This document shows positions 5,736-5,742 of a DNA stretch of 5,742 nucleotides, one piece after another. The stretch comes from Acholeplasmataceae bacterium (lineage in GTDB: Bacteria > Bacillota_I > Bacilli_A > ML615J-28 > CAG-698): the NCBI GenBank assembly GCA_012840905.1, contig DUVT01000303.1, positions 1 to 5,742 of the forward strand. Direction: 5' to 3'. The stretch's first letter is position 1. Each line of letters begins with the position of its first letter. The translations under genes and the position numbers were made by a program. The notes under the pieces were generated by a model, which worked only from the letters and a program-made list of their open reading frames with translations, was not told where the DNA came from and searched no databases.

Positions 5736-5742
5736 AATATCA

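Noticed and set aside
1..5742. Mycoplasma-type genetic code (TGA as Trp), suggested by the low G+C
   Set aside because: Trp positions in RarA and the FtsK-like protein use TGG, all five genes are complete under the standard bacterial code, and the sporulation-type families point away from Mollicutes.

Overview
The window reads as chromosomal DNA of an AT-rich, low-GC Bacillota (Firmicutes). The basis is the Shine-Dalgarno sites (AGAGGA, AGGAG, AAGGTGA), sigma-A-like promoter hexamers, U-tailed hairpins, strong Ile/Lys/Asn/Tyr enrichment, standard-code TGG tryptophan codons, and protein families typical of endospore formers (SpoVB, YrbG/YetF-type DUF421, YrzE/TIGR04086). A deep-branching or AT-rich spore former such as a Turicibacter- or Erysipelotrichia-like lineage would fit, but this is a guess. 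No mobile element, CRISPR array, tRNA or rRNA is visible. The window is gene-dense: the longest stretch without a gene is about 110 bp.

Region 1 (24-2632) is a three-gene membrane-protein block. It holds a SpoVB-family lipid-linked oligosaccharide flippase on +, a DUF421/YrbG protein on - that overlaps the flippase 3' end by 30 bp, and a small four-helix YrzE/TIGR04086 protein on +. From memory, Bacillus subtilis keeps the same three families adjacent (yrzE-yrbG-spoVB), so this looks like an ancestral cluster. An oppositely oriented gene sits between two + strand genes, and the first good + strand terminator lies only after yrzE. This raises the possibility of a non-contiguous operon with antisense transcription through yrbG.

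Region 2 (2697-3994) is rarA, the replication-fork-associated clamp-loader-like AAA+ ATPase. It has a strong extended -10 promoter, a predicted leader of about 11 nt, and a terminator that is shared with the opposing gene and contains the rarA stop codon.

Region 3 (3993-5735, -) is the most interesting part: an intact 580-codon FtsK/SpoIIIE-family protein. It keeps the multi-pass membrane anchor and the alpha and beta motor folds. It appears to have lost the Walker A lysine, the Walker B acidic pair and other motor signatures, and it ends before any DNA-reading gamma domain. It looks like a membrane-anchored pseudo-motor paralogue of the DNA translocases, conserved as an open frame but not as a catalyst. 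Its role is unknown; a scaffold or a regulator of a true FtsK/SpoIIIE or of the division or sporulation septum is a reasonable hypothesis.
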